This document shows positions 1 to 9,782 of a DNA stretch of 44,710 nt, in pieces. A program made the translations under genes and the position numbers. The stretch's first letter is position 1. Every line of letters starts with the position of its first letter. Origin of the DNA: Actinomycetota bacterium. Lineage in GTDB: Bacteria; Actinomycetota; Actinomycetes; Actinomycetales; Kineosporiaceae. The stretch covers positions 1 through 44,710 of the forward strand of contig JAUPKJ010000041.1 in the NCBI GenBank assembly GCA_030837505.1, written 5' to 3'. Below the pieces are notes generated by a model. It saw nothing but the letters and a program-made list of their open reading frames with translations. It was not told the origin of the DNA and did no database searches.

Positions 1-4
1 GGTC

Positions 5-1057
5 GTGGTGCGGTTCATCGAGGCGGTGAGGGAGCAGTTCGGGGTCGAGCCGGTCTGCCACGTGCTCTCGCAGTTCGTGTGCAAGATCGCCCCGAGTACG
101 TACTACGCGGCCAAGGCCCGCCCGCCCAGCGCCCGCCAGTTGCGGGACGAGAAGATCAAGGAGGTGCTCCTGCAGGTCTGGCACGACCCGGACGCCGGCC
201 GGGAGCTGGCCGGGGCCCGGAAAATGTGGCGGCTGATGCACAAGCTGCACGTCACCGTTGACGGGCGACCGGTCGCCCGGTGCACCATCGAGCGGCTGAT
301 GCGCGACCTGGGCCTTTTCGGCGTGCGCCGCGGGCAGTCGTTCTACAGGACCACCTGCGCCGACCCGGCCGCGGTACGGCCCCCGGACCTGGTCGGGCGC
401 GACTTCACCGCGACCGCACCGAACCGGCTGTGGGTGGTCGACTTCACCTCCCTGGACACCGACGCCGGCCGCGCGTTCGCCGCGTTCGTGCTCGACGTGT
501 TCTCCCGCCGCCTCGTGGGGTGGGCGGTCGCCGACACCCACGAGACCGAGCTGCCGCTGGCCGCCCTGGAGATGGCCCTGCACACCCGCGCCCGGGCCGG
601 CCAGGACCCCACCGGCCAGGTCCCACGGCTGGTCCACCACTCCGACGCCGGCAGCGAGGACACCTCCATCACCTACCAGAAAGCCCTGGAGAAGTTCAGT
701 GCTCTCGCGTCGATCGGCACCGTCGGCGATTCCTACGACAAGGCGATGGCAGAATCGCTGAACGGACTCTACAAGGCCGAATGCTCTTGGCGGCAGGATT
801 CCTGGGCCGACGCCGGTGAAATCGAGCTCGCGACAAGTTCTTGGGTGCACTGGTACAACACCCACAGATTGCACTCAAGTCTGGGCTACCGCACACCGAC
901 AGAATATGAGAACGCGTACTACAACGGCGAACTCCCCGAACTCGAGGACCCGTCCCCCGAACCCGACGACCACGCCGAGGACCTGACGGACGAGGCAACC
1001 GACACACGGGACATCAACCGGAACATCAACCCCCGCAGCTACCAGACCGCGGGATAA
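5..1057 (+). CDS. IS3-family transposase OrfB (DDE integrase)
   Basis: This is the catalytic half of an IS3-family transposase, which cuts and joins the IS ends through a circular intermediate. The N-terminus has the helix-turn-helix-like region with APSTYYAA, then VARCTIERLMRDLGL. The rve-type catalytic core starts near residue 135. The acidic triad is visible as D in WVVDFTSL, D in HHSDAGSE and E in MAESLNGLYKAE, and HWYNTHRLHSSLGYRTP follows. Length (350 aa) is somewhat above the usual 280-300 because of an acidic C-terminal tail. The GTG at 5 may not be the true start. In IS3 elements OrfB is normally made by -1 frameshifting from OrfA, which would lie upstream of the window. The SDAGSE motif departs from the commoner SDRGSQ, so activity is not assured. 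Confidence 0.9.
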   Translation: MVRFIEAVREQFGVEPVCHVLSQFVCKIAPSTYYAAKARPPSARQLRDEKIKEVLLQVWHDPDAGRELAGARKMWRLMHKLHVTVDGRPVARCTIERLMRDLGLFGVRRGQSFYRTTCADPAAVRPPDLVGRDFTATAPNRLWVVDFTSLDTDAGRAFAAFVLDVFSRRLVGWAVADTHETELPLAALEMALHTRARAGQDPTGQVPRLVHHSDAGSEDTSITYQKALEKFSALASIGTVGDSYDKAMAESLNGLYKAECSWRQDSWADAGEIELATSSWVHWYNTHRLHSSLGYRTPTEYENAYYNGELPELEDPSPEPDDHAEDLTDEATDTRDINRNINPRSYQTAG

Positions 1058-1059
1058 AC

Positions 1060-1087
1060 CAGCCTCCACGAAACCCGGGACCCCTCA
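1060..1087 (-). repeat. Right terminal inverted repeat of the IS3-family element
   Basis: The last bases before the RHS sequence resumes read TGAGGGGTCCCGGGTTTCG from 1087 inward on the minus strand. This resembles IS3-family ends (TGA followed by a G/C-rich stretch). The left partner is not in the window, so the length of the repeat is an estimate. Confidence 0.6.
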
Positions 1088-4000
1088 GTGGTGAGCCGCC
1101 CGGCGGCGTCGTAGGTGTAGGTGGTGGTGTCGGGGTCGTGGCCGAGGGGGGTTGTCGTGGTGGTGGTGCGTTGCCCGAGGGTGTTGTAGGTGTGCGTGGT
1201 GGGGGTGGTCAGGGTTCCGCTGTGGGTGAGTTGCCCGGCGGCGTCGAACAGTTGGGTCGTTGTGGGGGTGTTGGTGAGGTGGCCGGCATTGTCGAAGGTG
1301 TAGGCGCCGGGGGCGTCGCCGCCGGTGACGGTGTTGATCCGGGCCAGTGGGTCGTAGGCGTAGGTCCGGGTGACCGGGTCGCTCTGGTTGGTCTGGTCGG
1401 TTTCCTGGGTGAGCAGGCCGGCGTCGTCGTAGCCGTAGGTCAGGTCCAGGACGGTGGTGCTGGTGGTGGCCGCGGTGGTGGCGGTGAGGTCTTTGGTGGC
1501 GTTGTAGGTGTTGGTGGTGGTGACGCCGTTGGGGTAGGCCAGGGTGGTGAGGGTGTTGTCCGCGGCCCAGGTGTGGGTGAGGGTGCGGTCGGCCCAGTCG
1601 GTGACGGTGGTGAGCCGGTCGGCGTTGTCGTAGTTGCGGGTCAGGGTGTGGCCGTCGGGGTAGGTGATGGCGGTCAGGCGGCCGGCGTGGTCGTAGGTGT
1701 AGCTGGTGGTGGTGCCGTCGGGCCCGGTGGTGGCGGCGGTGCGACCGTCGGGGTCGTAACCGGTGGTGGTGGTACGGGCGAGCGGGTCGGTGGTGGCGGT
1801 GAGGCGGCCGGCGTCCTCGTAGGTGTAGGTGGTGGTGTGGCCGGTGCCGTCGGTGTCGGTGAGGAGGTTCCCGGCCAGGTCGTAGGTCCAGGTGCCGGTG
1901 GTGGTCAGGGGGCTGGTGGTGCCCTGGTCCTGGCGGGTGCGGCGGCCGAGGGAATCGTGGACGGTGAGGGTCCGGTGGCCGTCGGGGTCGGTGACGGTGG
2001 TGGGTCGGCCGAGGTCGTCGTAGACGGTGGTGGTGGTCTTCCCGCGGGCGTCGGTGACCGTGGTGGCCTGCTCGGCCGGGTCGTACCCGGTGGTGGTGGT
2101 GTGCCCGGCCGGATCGGTGACCGTAGCCCGGTGTCCGGCGTCGTCGTAGCCGTAGTGGGTGGTGTGGCCGAGGGGGTCCGTGGTGGTGGTGAGCCGGTCG
2201 GCGGCGTCGTAGCCGTAGGTGGTGGTGTGGCCGAGGGCGTCGGTGACGGTGGCCGGGCGGCCGTTGTCGTCGTAGGTGCTGGCCGTGGTGGTGGTGTCGG
2301 GGCGGGTGACGACGGTGGGGTTGTTCTCGGGGTCGTGGTCGGTGTGGGTGTGGCGGTTGTTGGCATCGGTGACGTCGGTGAGGTTCCCGGCGGCGTCATA
2401 GCCGTAGCGGGTGGTGTGGCCCAGGGCGTCGGTGACGGTCTCGGGTTGCCCGTGACCGGTGAAGTCGGCGTAGGTGGTGGTGTGGTCGGCGGGGTTGCCG
2501 TCGTGGGTGTTCCCCGCGGGGGTGACGGTGGTGGTGGCCCAGCCGATCGCGTTGTGGCTGGTGGTGGTCTTGCGGCCGGTGGGGTCGGTGACCGAGGCCG
2601 CCGCACCGTTGGCGTCGTAGGTGTAGGTGGTGGTCTTCCCCCGCGGGTCGGTCACGGAGGTGACGTCCCCGGGGTGGCTGGTGTCGGCGTAGGTGTAGGT
2701 GGTGGTGGCCGTTGACGAGGTGCCGGTCAGGGGCCGGGAGACGGTCAGGGGTTGCCGCTGGCGTCGTAGGTGTCGGTGGTGGTGATCCCGGCCGGGTCGG
2801 TGACGGTCAGCGGCTCGTTGAGGTTGTTGTAGGTCGTGGTGGTGGTCCGGCCTAGGGCGTCGGTGGTGGTGAGTTGGTTCCCGCCGGCGTCGTAGGTGGC
2901 CCGGGTGGTGTGGCCCAGGCCGTCGGTGACGCTGGTCCGGCCGGCGGTGACCGGGTCGTAGGTGTAGGTGCGGGAGGTGGCCGCGGGGGTGCCGGCGCCC
3001 TGGACCTCCCGGGTGAGCAGGGCGTTGAGGAAGGTGTAGGTGTCGGTGTTGCCGGCCGGGTGGGTGACGGTCGTGGTGTTCGTGCCGGTGGACGCGTTCG
3101 TGGTGTAGGCGAAGGCGATGGTCTTGCCCCGCCGGTCGGTCTGCGAGGTGACCTGGCCGGTGGTGGGGCTGTAGACGGTGGTGACGGTGTTGCCGCGCGG
3201 ATCGGTCATCGAGGTCAGGCGGTGCGCACTGTCGTAGCCGAAGCCGGACGTGCCGGAGCCGGCGTCGACGACGCCGGCCAGGTTCCCGGAGGCGTCGTAG
3301 GAATACGTGACGGTCCGCGGCAGCGGGTCGGTGACTGTCTTGATGCGGTCGCTGGCGTCGTAGGTGAACGTCAGCGCGCGCCCGGACGGGTCGGTGACGG
3401 TGCTCATCCGGCCGCTGCTGTAGGCCAGGGTCGTGGTGTAGCCGTTGCGGTCCCGGATCGCGGTGAGTTGCCCCGAGGAGTTGAACGTGTAGGCCAGGCC
3501 GCGGCGGACGACGTAGGTCCAGGCGCCGTCCCCGCCGCGGGTCAGGGTGGCCAGCGTGGTGGAGCCGGTGAGGTAGCCGCCGGCCCGATCGGGGTAGAAC
3601 ACGGTCTCGGCCCCGTTGGCCTGCCGGATGGTCACCTTCCCCGAGGCCGGCTGCCCCGTGGTGGTGTCCACGGTCAGGTGCCAGTCGTAGGAATCGGTCC
3701 ACCCGTACCCCAACCGCCCCGCGATCGTGGACCGGCGGGTGTCGTAGGTCCGGGTGAACTCCAACGGGACCCCGCGGCCGGCCACGGTCAGGTCGGTCGC
3801 AGACTCGAACAGGTCACCGGTCGACAGATCGACCGGGTCACCGGCGGTCGGGGTGCAACCGGTGACCTGCGCACAGTTGTACCCTCCTGCCCCTTGCATT
3901 CCCGTCGCCCCGATCGGCAGGGCCTCGCTGAGGCGGAACAACTTCAACCGGGACGAGTCCATCAGGTACAGGGCGTTGTCATACACCCCGATCCCGGTGA

Positions 4001-6005
4001 TGTTGGTGGTGACGGTCCCGGCCATCGGACCGGCGCCGGCCAGGCGCACGTCCCGGACCGCGTGCGTGGTCTTGGCGAACCGGATCACGCCGCCGTCGTT
4101 GGACCCGGCGTACAAGTAGTCACCCGCGGAGACCAACGGAGCCTCGTACTGCAGGGGTGCTGGGGTGGTGTTGCGTGAGGTGGTCTGCGTGGCCACAGCC
4201 GTCGCGGTCCCCGCGGCGGGGTCGATCCGGAACAGCGCCGAACAGCCCGATTGGCTGTTCGGGCAACTGGCCCGCGCGGTGGCCCACAGCGATTGGGAAT
4301 CCGCTGCCAGCGCGTTGACCCGAGGGTACTGCTCCGGGTAGCTCGAGGGCAGGGTGACCACATCAACCTGCGCACCGGTGACGGAGTCAATACTCACCAC
4401 CCGGTTACCGATCGCAGCGTAGAGCCTTCCGCCCGGCCCGACGGTCAGGTCACCGAACTCCTTGCCCAGGGCGGTGGTGGACAGGGTCGAGATGGCGCCG
4501 GTGGCCAGGGACATCCGCCGCAGCGCCACCGCGTACCCGTAGTAGTAGGAATCCGACCAGTACAGGAAGGTGCCGTCGCTGGCCAGGTGATCTCGGGGGC
4601 TCAGCGACGCCGCCAGCGGGTTCTGGTTGTCGGTGGCACCCGACACCCCGGTACCGGCCACGGTGGTGACAGCGCCGGTGTCCAGGTCCACCCGCCGCAG
4701 GTACCCCCCGTCCGCCACGTACCCGTAGTGGCCGACCACGGTCAGACCTGAACCGGAAGCGAACGAGGCTGCTGTGCCCGTGCCGTCGGTCCGCTCGGAC
4801 GATCCCGAACCGGCCACCACCGACACCGCCACGGACGGGAGATCGAGGGTCTGCGACCAGGCGGCATTCTGCGCCTTCGGCAACGGGGTACCCGCCGCGA
4901 GCTTGCGGATCCGGTAGTTGTACTGGGCGACGACGTACAGGTCGGTGCCGTCGGTGTCCATACCGGTGGCACCGGCGAACCAGGCCTGGCTACCGGTCCC
5001 GTCCAGATTCCCGCCGCCGTTAGTCCCGGCCACCAGGTCCCAGGACCCGTCGCTCTTACGGATCCGCATCATCGGCTGGGCTCCGGCGTACAGGTAATCC
5101 CCGGCGGACACCAGCGGCGACCGCGGCTGGGCAGGGCGCGGCGCGACCATGACCCCAGCACTGGCGGTCAGCACCGTGGTCGCGGCCCCCGTGGACGGAT
5201 CCACCTTCACGATCACCGAACAGTTGCCGCCGGTATCACCGCCGACGCAGTTGGTGCCCGCCACCACCCACAGAAAATCGGCGTCCGCGGCCAGGGCAAC
5301 CGGCACCGGCCCCTGCCCCGCGTACGTCGTCGGTAGGGAGGTCCGCAGGGTGGTGGTGGCTCCGGTGCCCGGGTCCAGCCGCACGATCGCCGCGCCGACA
5401 CCGGTGTACAGGCCACCGTCCGGGCCGATGGTCAACCCGAGCGGGGAATCCGGCCCGGTCGGGGTCCACAACGTCGACACCGCCCCCGTGGCCAACGACA
5501 TCCGCCGCACCGGGCCCGCACCCGAACACGAGTCCAGCCAGTACAGGTAACTCCCGTCATTGACCATGCCCTGAGCAGTGCTGCCCAACCCCGCCCGCGA
5601 CGCATCGACATTGTCGTAACAGCCGGTCCAACCCGACCCCGCGACCGTCGTCACCACCCCGGACGCCAGACCCACCCTGCGAATACGCCCGGCCTCGAAC
5701 ACATACCCCCACCCGCCGGCCACACTGACCGCCGACGGAAAGTTGAACGACGCCCCCGACCCCGTACCGTCCACCCACGACCCCGAACCGTTCCCCGCCA
5801 ACGTCGACACCACCGCCGGCGCCAACCCCACCGTCGTGGACCACCCCGACGGCTGAGCGCCACCCAACACCGCTGCCTGGGCCGTCGGAGCAGCCGACAC
5901 GCCAGCCAACGACACGATCACGGTCAGAACAGCCCCGACAGCAGAAACCCTCCGCCCCCAGCGAAAAGCCCCGAACGCCCCAACAGTCCGACTCCTGACG
6001 GCCAC
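1088..6005 (-). pseudogene. Secreted RHS/YD-repeat protein with tandem beta-propellers, IS-truncated and frameshifted
   Basis: This is the N-terminal and repeat part of a large secreted RHS-type (polymorphic-toxin-like) protein. The chosen start is GTG 6005, with AGGGGAG five bases upstream, giving a signal peptide of about 44 residues that ends near APTAQA. Two homologous NHL-type propeller halves follow at about residues 60-380 and 395-715. Each begins with a GxxDGTGxxASF motif and contains PLVSAGDYLYAG. A DUF6531 segment with GDPVDLSTGDLFESATDL lies near residue 722. RHS/YD repeats (YDASGN, YTYDAAGRLT) run from about residue 850 to the break. The frame shifts once at 2748-2751, and the coding sequence is cut at 1088 by the IS. 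The conserved end of the RHS cage and any toxin tip would lie beyond the IS, outside the window. As it stands it should not make a full-length product. Confidence 0.85.
2745..2751 (-). other. One-base frameshift in the RHS gene
   Basis: The upstream frame ends in DTYDASGNP followed by TGA at 2747-2745. RHS homology continues at once in the -1 frame as LTVSRPLTGTSS. The break sits in a run of four C on the coding strand (GGGG at 2748-2751). A fifth C would restore GNPLTVSRP. This is either a true deletion in a homopolymer or a sequencing error. Confidence 0.8.
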
Positions 6006-6873
6006 AGCCGCTCCCCTCACAGGTCCACAGTCCGCCCACCCCCGGATGAGCCCACCAGAGCATGAACACAGGAATTCCGATGGGAAGTCCAACTCGAGGG
6101 CCACACAAAGGGCTGAACAACTACTGAAGGCGTGAACTACCCGCGAAAACCGATCCCCAAGGACACACCCATCCGGGTGAATAAGTGGCTGAGCGTCCCC
6201 GAACTCGCCTTTCATGGCTGACGGGAAAGAATCTAGGGCGGACCGACTCCGACGACAACGCTCGATCTCCATCATGACCTGGAAAACACCTGACCGATGG
6301 ATATGAACCACCCACGCGGCCCATCGACTGCCATAACAGCTGTCTCAATCGATGAGGGCATCAGATGCCACCATCAGCGCTTGATCCAAAATCAACCAGA
6401 ATCAGCAGATATATCCATCAATAATGCCGAGGAGCCGGGCGGAGTCCCACCCCCGGCTACTCGGCACATGGTCCGCGTACTCTTCGCCCTCCTGGACGAC
6501 GGACCCGCCGTCAACATCGTCATCCCCACCGAACTCGTGTGCCTGGTCGTGCCTGACCGGTAGTGGAGAGCACGGATGACTTGACTGCCCTGTCCAGCCC
6601 AGTCCGCCCACACAACGTGACCGCTCGGCTCCGGCTCACTCGAAGAGACTTGCACCCGGTCAATGTTGATGGCATCCCCCTGGGGAACCGTGCGCATGAT
6701 GACATGGTCGCTGAAACTCGCATACGCTCACTAGACCGTATGGTCGACCTCCACGACGACCGATCTGTCACGCATCGGGCTCTCCCCGCCCTGCCACTGA
6801 CTCCACGACGGGCCGCCCACAACCGTCCCGCTCGGGGACTCTCGTACCGGTGGCGCCGTCGCCGGCCGGCGGG
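6006..6873. other. Intergenic spacer between RHS gene and aroE, no gene recognised
   Basis: This stretch of about 870 bp has visibly lower GC content than its surroundings, especially 6060-6440. It must hold the RHS promoter, but I could not place one. Short open frames exist. One on the plus strand from about ATG 6468 to 6563, whose stop overlaps the next GTG as TAGTG, has strong G/C third positions but matches nothing I recognise. Another, on the minus strand from 6611 to 6402, has an acidic C-terminus. A 12-bp palindrome, CGCCGGCCGGCG at 6860-6871, sits just past the aroE stop and could be part of a terminator. Confidence 0.5.
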
Positions 6874-7938
6874 TCAGGGGGAAGGGGTGGATCTGCGGGC
6901 CAGTTCGTGTTCGCCGGCGGCTCGCATGCCCTCCAGGGGGGCCGGCCGGCCGGTCATGAGTTCCACCTGGCCGGCGGCCTGGTGCAGAAGCATCTCGAAA
7001 CCGCCCACAACGGTCCAGCCCCCGGCCAGCCAGGAGCGGGCCAGGGCCGTGGGCCAGGGGGCGTACACGACGTCGAGCAGGACCGGCGCTCCGGCTGCGG
7101 GGTCTGCGGCTGTGGGCTGCGCCGTGGGCGGGGAGCAGCCCGGGCAGCTCACGGCCCGCACCAGCCCGGATGCGAGCCGGTCGGCGGCACCGGGTGGGAG
7201 CGTCGAGACGACCACCTCAGGTCCGCCCAGCTCCGCCCGGCCGTCCACGACGTCCTGCAGGTCCATCAGTTCCGGGGAGATGTCCAGGCGCTCGCAGGCC
7301 ACCAGCAGGTCCGCGGCCCTGGCGCGGGAACGCACGAGCACGCGCGGGCGGTCGCAGCCCATCTCCCGCAACGCTGCGAGCGCGGAGGCCGCCGTGGCGC
7401 CACCGCCCAGGACGACGCCCCCGCCGGAGGGCAGGCGGTCGATCCCGGCCTCCCGCAGGGCTCCGACGATTCCCGGCACGTCGGTGTTGTGGCCCACGGC
7501 ACCGTCCGGCCCCAGGACCACGGTGTTCACAGCTCCCACCCGACGGGCCAGGGAGCTCTCTGCCGCCAGGAGGGGGCGGACGGTCCTCTTGAGGGGCATC
7601 GTCAGGGAGAGCCCGGCCCACCGCGGTCCCAGTCCGCGCACGAACCCCGGCAGGTCGTCCTCGGTGACGTCGATGGCGGTGTATTCCCAACCCGTCAGCC
7701 CCAGCGCGGCGTAGGCAGCCCGGTGCAGCGCCGGGGAGAGCGAGTGGGCGATCGGGTGGCCCAGGACGGCGGCCCGGCGGCCTTCCCGTGCCACCGAGCC
7801 ACTGCCCGCCGCCGAGCCACTGCCCGCCACCGAGCCGCCGTCTGTCACCGAGCCACTGCCTGTCGCAGGGCCACTGCCTGTCGCAGGGCCACTGCCTGTC
7901 GCAGGGCCGCTGTCGCCGTCAGCTGTTGGGGTGGGCAC
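6874..7938 (-). CDS. aroE: Shikimate dehydrogenase
   Basis: Shikimate dehydrogenase reduces 3-dehydroshikimate to shikimate with NADPH in aromatic amino-acid biosynthesis. Substrate-binding residues are visible: SLS in HSLSPALH, the catalytic lysine in SLTMPLKRTV, N in AVNTVV, N and D in GHNTDVPG, and Q in MLLHQAAGQ. The cofactor loop reads VVLGGGATAASA. The start GTG overlaps the mltG stop by 20 bases, which suggests coupling. The protein is 354 aa against a usual 270-290. The surplus is an N-terminal linker of about 50 residues rich in G, S, A and T, containing three identical PATGSG units encoded by an 18-bp DNA repeat. A later GTG giving MAREGRRAAVLGHP would yield a normal-sized enzyme, so the true start is uncertain. 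No other aro genes follow within the window. Confidence 0.92.
   Translation of the reverse strand: MPTPTADGDSGPATGSGPATGSGPATGSGSVTDGGSVAGSGSAAGSGSVAREGRRAAVLGHPIAHSLSPALHRAAYAALGLTGWEYTAIDVTEDDLPGFVRGLGPRWAGLSLTMPLKRTVRPLLAAESSLARRVGAVNTVVLGPDGAVGHNTDVPGIVGALREAGIDRLPSGGGVVLGGGATAASALAALREMGCDRPRVLVRSRARAADLLVACERLDISPELMDLQDVVDGRAELGGPEVVVSTLPPGAADRLASGLVRAVSCPGCSPPTAQPTAADPAAGAPVLLDVVYAPWPTALARSWLAGGWTVVGGFEMLLHQAAGQVELMTGRPAPLEGMRAAGEHELARRSTPSP
7853..7906. repeat. 18-bp tandem repeat, three perfect copies, in the aroE 5' region
   Basis: The unit CCACTGCCTGTCGCAGGG is repeated at 7853-7870, 7871-7888 and 7889-7906. On the minus strand it encodes PATGSG in the N-terminal linker of AroE. 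Further diverged units extend toward 7795. Confidence 0.95.
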
Positions 7939-9049
7939 TTTGCCAGGCTCGCAGTTCCTGGTCCATCGTGGCCTTCTCCGCGGCCGTGGTCGCGTACTTG
8001 GTGAGCCCCGTGTCCGGGTTCACGGTCGTGAAGTAGACCCACGGGCCTGCGACGGGGTGCAGCGCGGCGTGGATGGCCTCCTGCCCCGGGTTGCAGATCG
8101 GGCCGGTGGGCAGACCGCCCACCTGGTAGGTGTTGTACGGCGATTTGGTCCTGGTCTCGGCGTAGGTTGTCTTGATCTTGAAGTTGCCCGTGGCGTAGTG
8201 GACCGTGGTGTCCAGTTCGAGCTTCATGCCCTTGTCGAGGCGATTGCGGAGCACTCGGGAGATCTTCGCGAAGTCCTCGACCTTGCCGCCCTCGGCCTGC
8301 ACGAGGCTCGCGTAGGTCAAGGTCTTGTGCCCTTCCTCGGCCGAAAGGCCCTCGGCCTCCAGGACGGCAGCGGTCCGCTCGACCATCATCCGCAGGGCCT
8401 CGACAGCGGTGATCTTGGGTTGGAAGTCGTAGGTGGCCGGGAAGAGGTAGCCCTCCGGCTTGTTCTTGGCCGAGGTGGGCAGACCGATCCCCTCGGGGTT
8501 CTTCAGGGCCGCGTCGAAGTCGGCCCGGGGCAGGTCCAGCGACTTGGCCAGCAGGTCGAAGACCTGGGAGGCCCGTTTGCCCTCCGCGATGGTGACCCTG
8601 TGCACCTGGCGGGACTCCGGGTCCAGCAGGAGCCCCAGGGCCGAGGCCGCGGACATGTGTTGGCGCAGGGCGTACGTGCCCGGCTGGATGGAGGCTGCCC
8701 TCGTGTCCTTGTCCGCAGCGTCCACGAAGGCGCGCGCGGTCTTCACCACACCGGCCGCCTGGAGCTCCTGGCCGATGAGGACCCCCGAGGACCCCGGCTT
8801 GACCTCGATGATCACAGATCCGGTGCCCTCCCCCTCCCAGTCCTTCGGCGCCGTGATGGCCGCGATCATGGGTTTGAGGCCGAACCAGGCCCCTGCCACG
8901 GAGCCACCCACGACCAGCAGCAGGATGACCATCGTGACGCCGGTACGGCGTTTGCGACGTTTCTTCCGGCGCTCGACAGCCCGGTTCGTTCGACGCCGCT
9001 GGTGTTCACCGGCGCTGCGGACGACATCGTCCAACGACATGTCGCTCAT
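7919..9049 (-). CDS. mltG: Endolytic murein transglycosylase MltG (YceG family)
   Basis: MltG is a membrane-anchored lytic transglycosylase that cleaves nascent glycan strands and is thought to end peptidoglycan polymerisation. A cytoplasmic tail rich in R and K (residues 1-36) precedes one transmembrane helix (about 38-58). A LysM-like region and the YceG catalytic domain follow. Family landmarks are [21 protein letters not shown] (with the likely catalytic glutamate near residue 254), LELDTTVHY, and SPYNTY followed by [11 protein letters not shown]. The start codon overlaps the ruvX stop as ATGA (9046-9049), and the 3' end overlaps aroE by 20 bases, so ruvX-mltG-aroE look translationally coupled. 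Length (376 aa) is normal for the family. Confidence 0.95.
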   Translation of the reverse strand: MSDMSLDDVVRSAGEHQRRRTNRAVERRKKRRKRRTGVTMVILLLVVGGSVAGAWFGLKPMIAAITAPKDWEGEGTGSVIIEVKPGSSGVLIGQELQAAGVVKTARAFVDAADKDTRAASIQPGTYALRQHMSAASALGLLLDPESRQVHRVTIAEGKRASQVFDLLAKSLDLPRADFDAALKNPEGIGLPTSAKNKPEGYLFPATYDFQPKITAVEALRMMVERTAAVLEAEGLSAEEGHKTLTYASLVQAEGGKVEDFAKISRVLRNRLDKGMKLELDTTVHYATGNFKIKTTYAETRTKSPYNTYQVGGLPTGPICNPGQEAIHAALHPVAGPWVYFTTVNPDTGLTKYATTAAEKATMDQELRAWQSAHPNS

Positions 9050-9696
9050 CGTGGATCGACCTCCAGGGCAACGTCTCCCGACAGTGGGCAGTCCGTTACA
9101 GGATTCTCCGATACAGGGTTCTCCGGTACGGCGTTCTCCGGTACAGGGTTCTCCGGTACGGAGTCCGTCAGGGCCGTGCCGGGGGCCCGACCAGAGGCCC
9201 TCTCGGCGTCCAGGGCCGACTGCAGGATCACGACGGCGGCCGCCTGGTCGACGACCGGACGGTGCTTGCGCGTGGAGACCCCGGCCTCGCGCAGCGAACG
9301 CTGGGCGCTGACCGTGCTCAACCGCTCGTCGACGAACCTCACCGGCACGGGCCTGATCCTGTTCTCGATCTCCTGGGCGTACGACCGAGCGGCCTTCGCC
9401 GCCGCGCCCTCGTTCCCGGAAAGGCCCCGGGGCAGTCCCACGATCACTTCTATGACGTCGTGCTCCACCACGAGGGCCGCGATCTCGTCCAGGTCGGGCC
9501 GGGGCCCGTCAACCGGAGGACTCGAGACCTTCGGGGCCTTCGCTACCTTCGCTACCTTCCCGTTCCGACGCACCGTTCGTACGGGGGTCGCCAACATTCC
9601 CGCTGGGTCACTGCGGGCAACTCCCACCCGCACCGATCCGACGTCGATGCCCAGTCGAACCCCCGAACGCACAGTGGTCGCCTCCTCGTTGCTCAT
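9046..9696 (-). CDS. ruvX: Putative pre-16S rRNA nuclease / Holliday junction resolvase-like RuvX (YqgF)
   Basis: RuvX/YqgF is an RNase H-fold nuclease linked to 16S rRNA 5'-end processing. Conserved motifs are [13 protein letters not shown] (first metal-binding aspartate), [24 protein letters not shown] and [17 protein letters not shown] chose ATG 9696 (MSNEEATT). A GTG at 9672 with GAGGAG nine bases upstream is a credible alternative. An even longer frame from 9786 overlaps the alaS stop as GTGA, but it adds an unconvincing Pro/Arg-rich stretch. The C-terminus carries an extra tail of about 50 residues with repeated VPENP-type pentapeptides (15-bp DNA units, about 9101-9165). It lies between alaS and mltG in the usual actinobacterial order. 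Confidence 0.93.
   Translation of the reverse strand: MSNEEATTVRSGVRLGIDVGSVRVGVARSDPAGMLATPVRTVRRNGKVAKVAKAPKVSSPPVDGPRPDLDEIAALVVEHDVIEVIVGLPRGLSGNEGAAAKAARSYAQEIENRIRPVPVRFVDERLSTVSAQRSLREAGVSTRKHRPVVDQAAAVVILQSALDAERASGRAPGTALTDSVPENPVPENAVPENPVSENPVTDCPLSGDVALEVDPR
9101..9165. repeat. 15-bp imperfect tandem repeat in the ruvX 3' end
   Basis: Four units close to TTCTCCGGTACAGGG occur in a row on the plus strand. They encode [15 protein letters not shown] and VSENP on the minus strand, in a tail that typical RuvX proteins lack. Confidence 0.85.
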
Positions 9697-9782
9697 CCGA
9701 TGTACTTGACAGTGACCGGGCGGAACGGACCCGCCCGGTCGACTCGATCCCCTATTGTCCGGTATCGCCCGGCCGGGAGGTC

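Larger units (their letters stand above)
1..1087 (+). mobile_element. IS3-family insertion sequence, right part (left end outside window)
   Basis: The element holds an IS3-type orfB and ends downstream of it at a typical IS3 terminus. The minus strand reads TGAGGGGTCCCGGGTTTCG inward from position 1087, and IS3 ends usually begin with TGA or TGT. The reading frame of the neighbouring RHS gene breaks exactly here: RHS sequence runs to 1088, then 15 residues come from the IS, then a stop. OrfA and the left inverted repeat lie outside the window, so the target duplication cannot be checked. Confidence 0.85.

Noticed and set aside
1138-2715. Long plus-strand open frame (525 codons) with Gly/Val repeats
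   Set aside because: It is antisense to the RHS repeats; the periodic sequence simply mirrors the YD repeats on the other strand.
1100-3500. Periodic near-identical units that might suggest a CRISPR or satellite array
   Set aside because: The units vary in length and spacing and encode RHS/YD repeats in frame; there are no unique spacers.
6563-7714. Plus-strand open frame of 383 codons reaching into aroE
   Set aside because: Most of it is antisense to aroE and it has no recognisable domain; only the first 90 codons lie in the spacer.
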